A stretch of 59,586 nucleotides of DNA from a virus: positions 1 through 59,586 of IMG/VR virus record IMGVR_UViG_3300026536_000001. One strand, given 5' to 3'. Position 1 is the stretch's first letter. Each line of letters begins with the position of its first letter. The notes below the pieces were generated by a model. The model was not told the DNA's origin and did no database searches. It saw only the letters and a program-made list of their open reading frames with translations. Made by a program: the position numbers and the translations under genes. Below are positions 32,151 to 41,115 of this stretch, one piece after another.

Positions 32151-32498
32151 ATGGCGGGCACTTTACCTGATTACCCAACGGTTCCGGGGAACAAGCGCGT
32201 TTCGGTCACGACCATTCTTGGCCCGGCGCATTACGCGACGATCGGTATTGCCACGCCGCCCACCGGAGGTCAGTTGATTCACGCGCGGGATCTCGGCTTG
32301 ATCGATATCGACTGGGCGTTCGGCTCCATGTCCAACAACGGGCAGTATGAGGCGATCGTCTGCTATCCGAACAATCCCGTTGGTCCGGTCGAGTCGATCC
32401 GGCTGATGTGGAGACTGGCGGCCACCGGAGCGCAGCTCGCGAATGAATCGACGGCAGCCGCAGCCCTGACGGTTCGTATTGTAGCTAGCGGTAACTAA
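32151..32498 (+). CDS. Hypothetical virion protein, 115 aa
   Basis: Starts one base after the previous stop; beta-rich with LGPAHYATIGIATPPTGGQL. Probably a second head or decoration protein by position. No recognised family. Confidence 0.55.
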   Translation: MAGTLPDYPTVPGNKRVSVTTILGPAHYATIGIATPPTGGQLIHARDLGLIDIDWAFGSMSNNGQYEAIVCYPNNPVGPVESIRLMWRLAATGAQLANESTAAAALTVRIVASGN

Positions 32499-32513
32499 AA
32501 GAGGTGTCGAGAT

Positions 32514-33539
32514 TTGTTTCAGGACTACTGGCAAGATCTCTGTGCAAGTATACCGAGGCTTCCGCCCTCGCACGCGCAGATCCTTGTCAACCGGGCGTGG
32601 GCGGATATCCGGGACTTCCGGCTGTGGTCGTGGCTGGTCCCAATCGGCTATATCACGACCCCGGCCGCCATCACCGTTGGTGTCGCTAATGTCACGTTAG
32701 GTTCGGTATCGGTCGTGGTGGATGCGGCTGCGGCTGCGGCTTTGAACTCCGTCGTCGCGGCCAACCCACCCCTCTTCAGCACTCAGGTCGGTGTCGGCCG
32801 CCAGTTCCGTCTCGCATCGCAGACTTCCGGCACACCAGGCCCGTTATACAACCTGGTCAACTACAACAACGGCACGCAGACGCTCACTCTGGATCGTGTC
32901 TACGCCGAAGCCAACGCGATCAATCAACGATTCACCGTTTATAAAGCCTATTATCAGGCTCCTCCTTCTGACGGGTCCTCCGCTCCGGACTTCTTGCGCT
33001 ACTTCACCGTGACCAACCCGGCGGGGGGCTATACCATCCGTGGCCGGAAGCTCTACTACACCCAATCGCAATTGAACCGAACCGACCCGCAACGCGGGGC
33101 TACCGGGGATACGTACATCCTTGCTTCCTATCTGGATGACCCGGCTTCCGGCAACGTCGTCCACGAATGGTATCCGCACCCAGTCCATTTGCGCGTCTAT
33201 ACCTGTATCTACCAGAAACGCGGTCTGCCCTTATCGAACACCATTGATGTTCCGAAGACCTTCCCGGCGGACCTGTTGATGGAACGCGCGTATATGTACG
33301 GGACAAAGTGGGCCCTCCGAAACGTGGCGACCTTCCCGGAATTGCAGCAGACCAACTGGGTGGCGGCTTATCAGATCCACAAGCAGGATTTCAAGGAGAG
33401 ACTGATCCAAGTGATCAAACAAGACGATGAGACCTCACCGTTGGTCGCGTTTCAACAGGGCGGGATCTTCGACATGCCCCTCGGCGGTCAGTTCTTACAG
33501 TCGCATGATATTTCGCGTCTTGTCGGAGGATTGGATTAA
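32514..33539 (+). CDS. Neck/head-completion protein candidate, 341 aa
   Basis: TTG 32514 with GAGGTG upstream. The N-terminal helical region (QILVNRAWADIRDFRLWSWL) is like tail-adaptor or head-completion proteins, followed by a beta-rich middle (YTLRD-free) and a helical C-terminus (FPADLLMERAYMYGTKWALR). Function inferred from position between capsid and tail genes. Confidence 0.55.
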   Translation: MFQDYWQDLCASIPRLPPSHAQILVNRAWADIRDFRLWSWLVPIGYITTPAAITVGVANVTLGSVSVVVDAAAAAALNSVVAANPPLFSTQVGVGRQFRLASQTSGTPGPLYNLVNYNNGTQTLTLDRVYAEANAINQRFTVYKAYYQAPPSDGSSAPDFLRYFTVTNPAGGYTIRGRKLYYTQSQLNRTDPQRGATGDTYILASYLDDPASGNVVHEWYPHPVHLRVYTCIYQKRGLPLSNTIDVPKTFPADLLMERAYMYGTKWALRNVATFPELQQTNWVAAYQIHKQDFKERLIQVIKQDDETSPLVAFQQGGIFDMPLGGQFLQSHDISRLVGGLD

Positions 33540-33881
33540 ATGGCGTCCCGGGTGTATCCTTATTTGCAATCCACAAGAAGTCGTGGATTCACTCTCACTC
33601 CACAACAACGGGCGGTTGGACAGGTTCCGTGGGTGCAATCGCCCTTCTTTTTCTCCCAATATCCAAGGAGGTTCTCTATGCCTAAAAAGCAGGGCTCAAT
33701 TCGCAGCCCGATGACGAAGGATATCCAGGCGAATCCGTCTCACCGAACGCCTTCGACTGAAGGGACCACAGAGGTCATGAGAGGGACAGCCCCTAAACCG
33801 GCTCCAATCTCTTCACCGAATCGATCCGAGGCAACGGTGGATACGGGACGTAAATCTTATAATGACCAAAAGCGTGATTGA
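33540..33881 (+). CDS. Hypothetical protein, 113 aa, with strong internal start
   Basis: ATG 33540 follows the previous stop directly, with GGAGG upstream. An in-frame ATG at 33678 has an even better AAGGAGG and would give a 67-residue basic protein (MPKKQGSIRSPMTKDIQANP). Both forms may be made. Function unknown. Confidence 0.6.
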   Translation: MASRVYPYLQSTRSRGFTLTPQQRAVGQVPWVQSPFFFSQYPRRFSMPKKQGSIRSPMTKDIQANPSHRTPSTEGTTEVMRGTAPKPAPISSPNRSEATVDTGRKSYNDQKRD

Positions 33882-33891
33882 GGGGTGATCT

Positions 33892-35244
33892 CTGGCAGTC
33901 TACAGTCAGACTACTTTAGCGAGCGCGGCCCAGCAACTCGGCGTAAGGCTGAACGACCCGGACCACATTTACTGGCCCCTCGCTGAAGTCTACTCCCGCA
34001 TTCTTGAAGCCCTCCGTATTTTCAATTCCCTGACAGGCTACTATCGTGAGAGGGTGACCTTCCCCACTATTGCGACTCAACCCTTCTATGACCTCCGCAC
34101 CCTCTTCCCGTCCGAATACGCCTTCTCGATCACCGACAACCAACTCCTCTCTGACATCCAACGCCACTTGATCGAACCGGTGACGAACCCTTGGACCGGC
34201 ACCTCTCAGTTCTCTATCGCGGATATCTCTGAGGCGCTTCAAACCGTCCGTGATGAGTTCCAGTTGGCTACGGGTATCCATACGACCCGCCTCGCTCCAA
34301 TAGCTGTCGGAGCGTTATCATCCCGTATTCCTTTAAACCAGTCTGTTATCGATGTGCGCCGGTCGGCTTGGAAAGATACTGCCTCCGGTATCGTCTATCC
34401 ATTGGTCCGAACTGACGAATACGCTGCCAACGCTTATTCTCAGAACTGGGCTCAGACGTTCGACCTTCCGTTCGCGTACTCGATCGCCGCTTCACCACCC
34501 ATCACTTTGCAATTGATACCGCCGAACCTGCTTGCGGGATCGCTCGACCTCTGTGTGAACCCGTCGGGTCCGGCTCTCATTTGTAACCCGATCTCCCCAG
34601 CCCTCGTCGGCATCCCCGATGATTTGGTCTGGGGGGTCACCTGGGGAGCGTTAGCCTGCCTCCTGGCCCATGACTCACCTTCCAAAGACGCCATGCGGTC
34701 CCAGATTGCCGAGGAGCTGCACGACCTAGCCATCGTTGCTGCGCGCTCCCCGGTGTCCTCTTTACTCATGAGTATCGCCGGAGCTCCGCTCGGGATCGAG
34801 AGTTTAGAGGACACCGATCGTTATCGTCCCAATTGGCCACAAACCTTGGACCGGCCGGAGATTGCCGCTTATGTATCGCCGAATCTATTCGCGCTCGTCC
34901 CTGTCCCGAACGCCATTTATACCGTGACTGTGGATCTGGTCCGCAGCTTCCCGGTCCCTGATCCGCTCAACCCCAACACCACCTATCTTCAAGTTGGAGC
35001 GGAATTGATCGATCCGATCCTCGATATGGCTCAATATCTGGCCTCGTTCAAAGAAGGCACCTCCGAAATCCAAGCCGCCCTTCCCGGCCGTCAACGGTTC
35101 ATCGAACGCTGTGGGTTGATGAACCAACGGCTCCGGGCCAACGCCACCTATAACCGATTGTTGGATCAACCGGCCGCGCGGCAGTCCTTCACACTACCTC
35201 GGATCATGCCGGATACGAAAGCACCGGAGGTGGTTGGTGCCTGA
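33892..35244 (+). CDS. Virion structural protein, 450 aa, probable CTG start
   Basis: An ATG/GTG-only reading would begin at GTG 34054, but the frame is open and protein-like for 54 codons further up (YSQTTLASAAQQLGVRLNDP, EALRIFNSLTGYYRE), back to a TGA at 33886. The only start in between is CTG 33892, six bases after GAGGGG. The body contains IYWPLAEVYSRILEA, a neck-like helix, and beta-rich regions. Likely a tail-tube or neck component near the head. Overlaps the next gene. Confidence 0.7.
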   Translation: MAVYSQTTLASAAQQLGVRLNDPDHIYWPLAEVYSRILEALRIFNSLTGYYRERVTFPTIATQPFYDLRTLFPSEYAFSITDNQLLSDIQRHLIEPVTNPWTGTSQFSIADISEALQTVRDEFQLATGIHTTRLAPIAVGALSSRIPLNQSVIDVRRSAWKDTASGIVYPLVRTDEYAANAYSQNWAQTFDLPFAYSIAASPPITLQLIPPNLLAGSLDLCVNPSGPALICNPISPALVGIPDDLVWGVTWGALACLLAHDSPSKDAMRSQIAEELHDLAIVAARSPVSSLLMSIAGAPLGIESLEDTDRYRPNWPQTLDRPEIAAYVSPNLFALVPVPNAIYTVTVDLVRSFPVPDPLNPNTTYLQVGAELIDPILDMAQYLASFKEGTSEIQAALPGRQRFIERCGLMNQRLRANATYNRLLDQPAARQSFTLPRIMPDTKAPEVVGA

Positions 35245-38200
35245 AGTCCTTCGTAAACCTCAAAAGCTCGCCTCTAGAGGTATCGGTCTGCGCTATCCTC
35301 CGGATCTCACTCCCGAAGGTCTCTATCCGGCTCTGACCAATATGGTGTCGCGGACGAACGGCACCATCGAACCCCGCCGCGAGGTCACGCTTCTCAACCC
35401 ATATCCTGATCCTGTCCATTCCATGCGTCGATTAAACGATCCGGCGATTCCTCAGTCCGTATTGATCGCCGGTTCGGGTCAGAAGCTTTTCCGTGACGCG
35501 GTGGAATGCGACCCGGGCTTTTCCGGCTTGCCTCTCGCTATGGTCCCGCTACGTCCGGCCCAATCGCCGTCGCCGTGGATGTATGTCATGGATGGAAAAC
35601 AGTCCAGGAAGATCCGTGCCTCCGGACTTCCGGCCTGCTATGAAGTGGGAATTGCCCCTCCCGTTCAGCCACCAGTCGCGAGACGGGTTCCGCCGAACTT
35701 CTACCCATTAACGACCGCCGATCCTGTTGGTCCATTCACCAACGCCAGTCCTCCACCATGGCATTCGCGCGGGACGGCGAGCGCCAACGCCAGTTTTAGC
35801 CGGATCAACACCACTATCAGCGCCATTATCTATGATGCTTTTACCTCCGGCTGGTGTTCGATCATTCCGGCCACATTTGACACGAACATCCAAGTCGGCG
35901 CTCTGGCCATCCTAAGTACGGACACAACGAATCCGATCTTGATCCGGGAAGTTCACCCGGCCGTCACCGCCACGACCATCTCCAAGATCCTCTACGATAC
36001 GGGTGCGAGTGGACCCTGCTCGATTGTTCCGGCCAACGGGGAGCTCCTCGAAGCCAATTCGGTTGTTCAGATTGGTGCGGAACTTGTCCGAATTCGATCC
36101 GTCACGGTCGGTCCAGATGGCCAGAAATCCTTCAGAACGGTGACCGCGAACCCGCATGTGGATGGAGAGGCGATAACCGGTGTGGACTCGTTTCGGACCT
36201 CGACGGTTCTGCCGCACATCGCTACGGAAACGATCAAGGCCAACGCCTACATTTTTAATGTGGCCTCGGCCGCACCCCCGAATATCGGCTGGCTCTATCT
36301 CAACTTCGATGGCAGCTTCGGAGCGGATGGCTCCCCGATCGATTTATCCGCCCTCGGTGGCCGGACCGTCTCTCCGGAAGACTTCATCCATATCTCCTTG
36401 GCGCTATCGGGAACGTTCACCAGACTCCGGGTCTACTTGAATATCGACGCGACGTTCCCTTCCGGAACCACCGTCACCAACGCGCTGGTGAAAGAGTTCG
36501 ACCCGGCCACGGTCCAGCTCCCGTGGACGGAACTCCTCTTTAAAATCTCCGATATGGAACGGATTGGCACCGGAGCCATGCGTTCGTTGCAGACGGTAAC
36601 GGGGCTGATCGTGGAGGTCTCGGCATCCTCCCCATCCGCGGTGAGTATGAGTTCCTGGTGGATCGGCGGCACCTACGCACCCTCTTCTTTTGGTGCGCTC
36701 GGCTACACCTATTATTACCGCTACCGATCTTCCCTCACCGGAGCGTACTCCAATCCCTCTCCACCGACACGCACTCCTCTCGGTCTTCTCCGGGAGGCGG
36801 CAAACCTGGTTCCGATCGCCTCATTGGACGATCAGGTAGACACGATCGATCTCTTCCGCTTCAAGAACCTCTCTTCAGGTGAAAATGCCCTCCCGCGCCG
36901 TGTCGTCTCCATCCCCAACTCCGCTGCCGCTCTGGGAGGCAATGATCTCATCTCCGATGCCGCTGCGGAAGTAAACGAGACCCTCGATTTCGAGCATTTC
37001 CAACCCTTCCCGGTATCCGACCTCCCGCACTCCGGAACCTGCGAAGTCTCCGGCGTTCTGGTCCACCGTTTATCGGGTGACCCCTTCAACATCCACTGGC
37101 AGGCCGGATCTCAGGTTTTGATCAACGGTGTGGCCTATACCCTCTTCGCTCCTCCGATCGATACCGATACGTTGGAGCTGACCGAAAGCGCCGGAGCCTT
37201 CAACTCCACGTCCTTCTCCGTTCCAGAAGCGACTTTGGGCGGTCAATCGATGCCCTGTTTGTGGGGTCCAGACCCTCTCACTGGCGTTGTCTTTGCGTGC
37301 GGCCACCCTCTCATGGGAGGGACTTTATCCTGGACCCGCCCCTACGATCCGGACGGCGCGTCCGACGCGGACACGCTGGAGATCACCTCCCCGTCCGAAC
37401 CCTTAATGAACGGCTTCATGTATGACGGCCGCTCCTACGTCTATACCACCGAGCGCCTCTTCCTCCTTTACGCCCAACGGATCACCGATCCCAACGGCAA
37501 TCCGCGCCTCCAGTACGCCGCTCAAGAAGTCCCCAATCACAAAGGACTCTCCTGCCGGTACGCCTCCGCGGTCGGCGATCTGTTCTGGGCTGTCAACAAA
37601 GACGGTGTGTACCAGCAATCGGAAGCCATCACGACGGAGGGTCTCCACCCTCTCTTTCCGCATCAAGGTGAAGTCGGTGTGGAGACCAACGGATATAAGC
37701 CGATCGACTTTACGAAACCGAACGAAATCCGGCTGTTCTTCACTAAAGGGGCGCTTTACCTCCTTTACAAAGATACGGATAACGTCCGGCAGATGATGGT
37801 CTACGATCGCAAGTTATCCCAGCCGGGCTGGTTCCCGCGCACCTTCCAAGTGATCCCCTTATGCGTGTACGAAGAAGAAGGTCAAGTTCCTCCGTTACCG
37901 ACCTCTCCTCCGCGCACTCTGCTGGGTGCCGGTGGTCCGATCGTTCCCGACACTCCCATCGCCTTTGACTTCATCACCCGCGCCGAAGACATGGCCGATC
38001 CGCGTCTTCAGAAACTCTTCTTGGACCATATGATCGATCTGGACCCCAAACAGGGAATCACCATCACCCCTCATATTTTATTTAATAACTTAACGGTGGA
38101 TCTTCCGTTCGCTCCAGCAGTCATCGCTGGTCTGCGCCAACAAATCCCGATCTCGCAGCTTCCCGGAACCGACCTCTCTCTTTACCGCAACGCCGCCCTC

Positions 38201-38635
38201 AAACTAATCTCCCAGTACGACCCGAACACCCACACGCCACCGGTCTTCTATGAATACGAGCCGAACGCCGTCCTGCAACCATACCTCGCACGCGTTATGT
38301 CCAGTCCCAACTTCATCACCCTCGGCTTCACGACCTATGGCCACCTCCGCGACAGCTATTGGTGCTGGATCTCCACCTCCCCGATTACCGTGGTGATCAA
38401 AGCCAAAGACCTCGACAACGAATATACCTACACCTTCCCCATCCCTTCCTCCTCGGGGAAGGTCCGGAAGCAATATTTCCCGTTAAAGGCCCTCAAGGGC
38501 TTGGTGTTTTACTTTTCAGCCGATGCGGCCTCTCCCTTCGCTCTATTTACTGAAGAAACGATTGTCCGGGCGAAGGAGTGGGGATCGAACGCGGCGTTCA
38601 TATCGGCGAAACCGTTTCAAGGGCAATCGCGTTGA
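35237..38635 (+). CDS. Large beta-rich virion protein, 1132 aa
   Basis: GTG 35237 (or TTG 35234) seven bases after ACCGGAGG. The N-terminus resembles tail-tubular-B-type proteins (LVPL-like PAQSPSPWMYVMDGKQSRKI, YEVGIAPP). Beta-rich throughout, with a propeller-like middle region and Pro-rich stretches. The largest protein here; it lacks the helical repeats of a tape measure, so a tail-hub or nozzle role is favoured. Family match is by impression. Confidence 0.6.
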   Translation: MPEVLRKPQKLASRGIGLRYPPDLTPEGLYPALTNMVSRTNGTIEPRREVTLLNPYPDPVHSMRRLNDPAIPQSVLIAGSGQKLFRDAVECDPGFSGLPLAMVPLRPAQSPSPWMYVMDGKQSRKIRASGLPACYEVGIAPPVQPPVARRVPPNFYPLTTADPVGPFTNASPPPWHSRGTASANASFSRINTTISAIIYDAFTSGWCSIIPATFDTNIQVGALAILSTDTTNPILIREVHPAVTATTISKILYDTGASGPCSIVPANGELLEANSVVQIGAELVRIRSVTVGPDGQKSFRTVTANPHVDGEAITGVDSFRTSTVLPHIATETIKANAYIFNVASAAPPNIGWLYLNFDGSFGADGSPIDLSALGGRTVSPEDFIHISLALSGTFTRLRVYLNIDATFPSGTTVTNALVKEFDPATVQLPWTELLFKISDMERIGTGAMRSLQTVTGLIVEVSASSPSAVSMSSWWIGGTYAPSSFGALGYTYYYRYRSSLTGAYSNPSPPTRTPLGLLREAANLVPIASLDDQVDTIDLFRFKNLSSGENALPRRVVSIPNSAAALGGNDLISDAAAEVNETLDFEHFQPFPVSDLPHSGTCEVSGVLVHRLSGDPFNIHWQAGSQVLINGVAYTLFAPPIDTDTLELTESAGAFNSTSFSVPEATLGGQSMPCLWGPDPLTGVVFACGHPLMGGTLSWTRPYDPDGASDADTLEITSPSEPLMNGFMYDGRSYVYTTERLFLLYAQRITDPNGNPRLQYAAQEVPNHKGLSCRYASAVGDLFWAVNKDGVYQQSEAITTEGLHPLFPHQGEVGVETNGYKPIDFTKPNEIRLFFTKGALYLLYKDTDNVRQMMVYDRKLSQPGWFPRTFQVIPLCVYEEEGQVPPLPTSPPRTLLGAGGPIVPDTPIAFDFITRAEDMADPRLQKLFLDHMIDLDPKQGITITPHILFNNLTVDLPFAPAVIAGLRQQIPISQLPGTDLSLYRNAALKLISQYDPNTHTPPVFYEYEPNAVLQPYLARVMSSPNFITLGFTTYGHLRDSYWCWISTSPITVVIKAKDLDNEYTYTFPIPSSSGKVRKQYFPLKALKGLVFYFSADAASPFALFTEETIVRAKEWGSNAAFISAKPFQGQSR

Positions 38636-38662
38636 AGGACAGGATGAAGGATTGAATGCGTA

Positions 38663-38998
38663 TTGAAGTGTTTCAACTGCCCCCAGGATACCCATGCCTT
38701 CGATCACGACCCCTGGTGGAGACAACTCCTCTGCCGGTCGTGTATCGAGAAGATCATTCTGGAGTGGCAGGAGCGGAAGTCCATTATCGAGAACGAGAAG
38801 AACGCTCTAGCCGAGAACTTACTCCTCACCGACATGGAGCACACCGTCGAAGTCTTCTCCATTCATATGGCCGAAGAAGATCACGGCCAAGATACCTGGA
38901 ACCGTCTCGACGCGCTGGTCCAGTCCCAGTACGTGTGGCTGGCCCGTTATCTGTTGGACTTCCTGAAGACATCACCATTCCGGTTGACCAGGAAGTAG
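38663..38998 (+). CDS. Zinc-binding hypothetical protein, 111 aa
   Basis: TTG 38663 (MKCFNCPQ). CFNC and LCRSC 20 residues apart make a zinc ribbon; the rest is helical (CIEKIILEWQERKSIIENEK). A different frame starting at ATG 38656 is a shadow. Function unknown. Confidence 0.55.
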   Translation: MKCFNCPQDTHAFDHDPWWRQLLCRSCIEKIILEWQERKSIIENEKNALAENLLLTDMEHTVEVFSIHMAEEDHGQDTWNRLDALVQSQYVWLARYLLDFLKTSPFRLTRK

Positions 38999-39007
38999 AG
39001 GAGACCC

Positions 39008-39247
39008 ATGCGCCATCTGACCATTGATATCACCGATCAAATGGAACTCGACCTGGCCGATGCCGGTTTAACGATCGGACAGGTGTTGATCTCGATCCAA
39101 CATCAAGTCGCGGAACTGGCGGATCGGAAGCGGGCGGAGAAGCTGGCGCAGCAGATCCTGAAACTCCCACCCGCCGAACGGCAGGAGATCCAGACACTCA
39201 TTCAACGGAACGGGAATACCAGCAAGAAAGAAGAACACGTCAGTTAG
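39008..39247 (+). CDS. Small helical protein, 79 aa
   Basis: ATG 39008 with GAGGAG upstream. Coiled-coil-like (QHQVAELADRKRAEKLAQQI). Possibly a chaperone or linker for the adjacent fibre gene. Confidence 0.55.
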   Translation: MRHLTIDITDQMELDLADAGLTIGQVLISIQHQVAELADRKRAEKLAQQILKLPPAERQEIQTLIQRNGNTSKKEEHVS

Positions 39248-39256
39248 GGGGACATC

Positions 39257-40540
39257 ATGGCGATTGCGGGTCCAGGTTATGTCGGCCGTTATGTAAAGGG
39301 CGACCTCATCGAATGGAAATTCACCATTCTTGTTGCGGATGTGCCATCCACGCTCGGCACCCCTGCGATCCGTGTCTATGAAGAAGGCAACGCGACGGAG
39401 TTCATCGGAGCCTCGGATGTGTTCACGGTAGATTACGACGGTAAGACCGGCTTATGCCGAGTCCAGTTGGACACTTCCGACAGTGGCTACAACGCAGGTA
39501 AAGCCTACGACGTGTTTATCTCATCGGGTGCAGTCGGCTTGACAAGTTTCGTTGGTGCGTGCGTCGGCCACTTCGCTCTTCTGCCCGAACCAGCGGACTT
39601 ACGTGCAGTCAATGGTGGCTCGACCGGCGCGACGGCGGGTAAAATGGAGCTGAAGCAACTGAAATTGGCTGGTGTAGGTGTAACTGATGCTGATGTACCT
39701 CTTGTAATCACAGCGGACAACGATGCAATTCGAGTAACACCCGGTGGCAATAAGGTTGCATTAAACGTGACTCTGGGTAACGGTGGTGTCGGGCTGCAGA
39801 TGTACGGAGGTACAAGTTCCTATGGAGCAGACATCGAGGTCGGCGCTAACGTCGCTTTCTTATCAACGAATAACGACTCCAGCGCAGCGGCGGTGACGAT
39901 AACGAACTTTACAACTGGCGCTTCATTGGACGTGATTCCGCCGGGCGGTGATGTGCTAAAGATTACCCCCTCTGGTACGGGTAAGGCGATCGACGCCCTT
40001 GGTCAGATCTACGTCAAAGCGCCAATAGGGGCATTTGATGCTGCGGTATGGCTAGACTCTACAGCCGCAGACGGAGCTGGTCTTAAATTGACGGGAGGTG
40101 TTGGACTTGATATACACGGTGATGGTGATAACGGTGCGGATGCCGTTGTTCTTACAGGTAATCGTAGGTCTATCGATGCAATCGGTAGAGTTACTATAGA
40201 AGGAGTAGGAACGGACGATAGTACAATCGAGCTATATCCGACGGGAACTGGAAAAGCTATCGATGCCCAAGGTCAGGTCCTGATAGCTCCCACGAACACG
40301 AACGACGACGCGATCAAGCTCGTCCCCAACGGCACCGGCCAGTCCATCAACGCCCCGGTCGAAGGGTTGATCGGTATCATCGAATCGCTCCGCCTCGCCA
40401 ACGCCGTTCTTGGCGGCAAGATCACCGGAGGCGGAACCACGACGGAGACTTTCCGCGATGTCAACGATACCAAAGACCGGGTGATTGCCACCGTCGATGC
40501 GTTTGGCGACCGCTCGGCAATCACACTGGACCTTGCATGA
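39257..40540 (+). CDS. Tail fibre/spike-like protein with repeats, 427 aa
   Basis: The N-terminal third reads like a baseplate or virion-attachment domain (GYVGRYVKGDLIEWKFTILV). The middle has imperfect repeats around GTGKAIDALGQIYV, GTGKAIDAQGQVLIAP and GTGQSINAP, consistent with a beta-helix. Base composition in 39650-40250 is less GC-rich than in neighbours, hinting at exchange. The C-terminus (TTTETFRDVNDTKDRVIATV) may be a trimerisation tip. An HNH gene follows with ATGA overlap. Confidence 0.6.
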   Translation: MAIAGPGYVGRYVKGDLIEWKFTILVADVPSTLGTPAIRVYEEGNATEFIGASDVFTVDYDGKTGLCRVQLDTSDSGYNAGKAYDVFISSGAVGLTSFVGACVGHFALLPEPADLRAVNGGSTGATAGKMELKQLKLAGVGVTDADVPLVITADNDAIRVTPGGNKVALNVTLGNGGVGLQMYGGTSSYGADIEVGANVAFLSTNNDSSAAAVTITNFTTGASLDVIPPGGDVLKITPSGTGKAIDALGQIYVKAPIGAFDAAVWLDSTAADGAGLKLTGGVGLDIHGDGDNGADAVVLTGNRRSIDAIGRVTIEGVGTDDSTIELYPTGTGKAIDAQGQVLIAPTNTNDDAIKLVPNGTGQSINAPVEGLIGIIESLRLANAVLGGKITGGGTTTETFRDVNDTKDRVIATVDAFGDRSAITLDLA

Positions 40541-41115
40541 AGACTTGCGCCATTTGTAACACTTCGTTCAACACACGCTGGTCATTCCAGGTCTACTGCT
40601 CGAAGGAGTGTCTCGCGGAATCTGGCCGTCGCAACGCGAAGAGGTGGCAACACGACAACTATGAACGAGCTATTGCGCGGATCAAGAAGTGGAGGGAGGC
40701 GAATCCTGAAAAGGTGAAGTCCTATGAAGCGAAATTGCCTATCGAGCGGCGACGTGAGATCAAACGCAACTATGCTCGTCGTCATCTAGCCGAGATCCAT
40801 GAGAAATCACGTATCTGGCGTCACCTGAACCCGGAGAAGGCTCAAGCGCAGAGCAAACGGTACCGGACTCGGAGAAAGGAAGCTGGAGGCCGGTTTTCGG
40901 ATGCAGAGTGGAACCTTTTGCTTTGGGTCTTCAAAGGTCGGTGTGCTTATTGCTGGCAGGTTCCGGACCGGTTGGAAACAGACCACATCATTCCGCTCTC
41001 TAAAGGAGGTACCAATGACATTGAAAACATCCTCCCTGTTTGCAAGCAATGTAATGCCCAAAAAGGGGTGCGCGTAATCCACCCACTCGACGAGGAACTC
41101 CTTATATGTCAATAA
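40537..41115 (+). CDS. HNH homing endonuclease, 192 aa
   Basis: N-terminal zinc knuckle (CAICNTSFNTRWSFQVYCSKEC), a long basic helix, then the HNH core CAYCW, LETDHIIPLSKGG, NILPVCKQCNAQKG. It is inserted between two fibre genes by overlaps at both ends. Likely mobile; could drive exchange of tail-fibre modules. Confidence 0.85.
   Translation: MKTCAICNTSFNTRWSFQVYCSKECLAESGRRNAKRWQHDNYERAIARIKKWREANPEKVKSYEAKLPIERRREIKRNYARRHLAEIHEKSRIWRHLNPEKAQAQSKRYRTRRKEAGGRFSDAEWNLLLWVFKGRCAYCWQVPDRLETDHIIPLSKGGTNDIENILPVCKQCNAQKGVRVIHPLDEELLICQ

Noticed and set aside
35237-38635. Tape-measure protein
   Set aside because: Long enough, but beta-rich and proline-rich rather than helical and repetitive, and placed before the fibre genes, so a hub or nozzle protein fits better.
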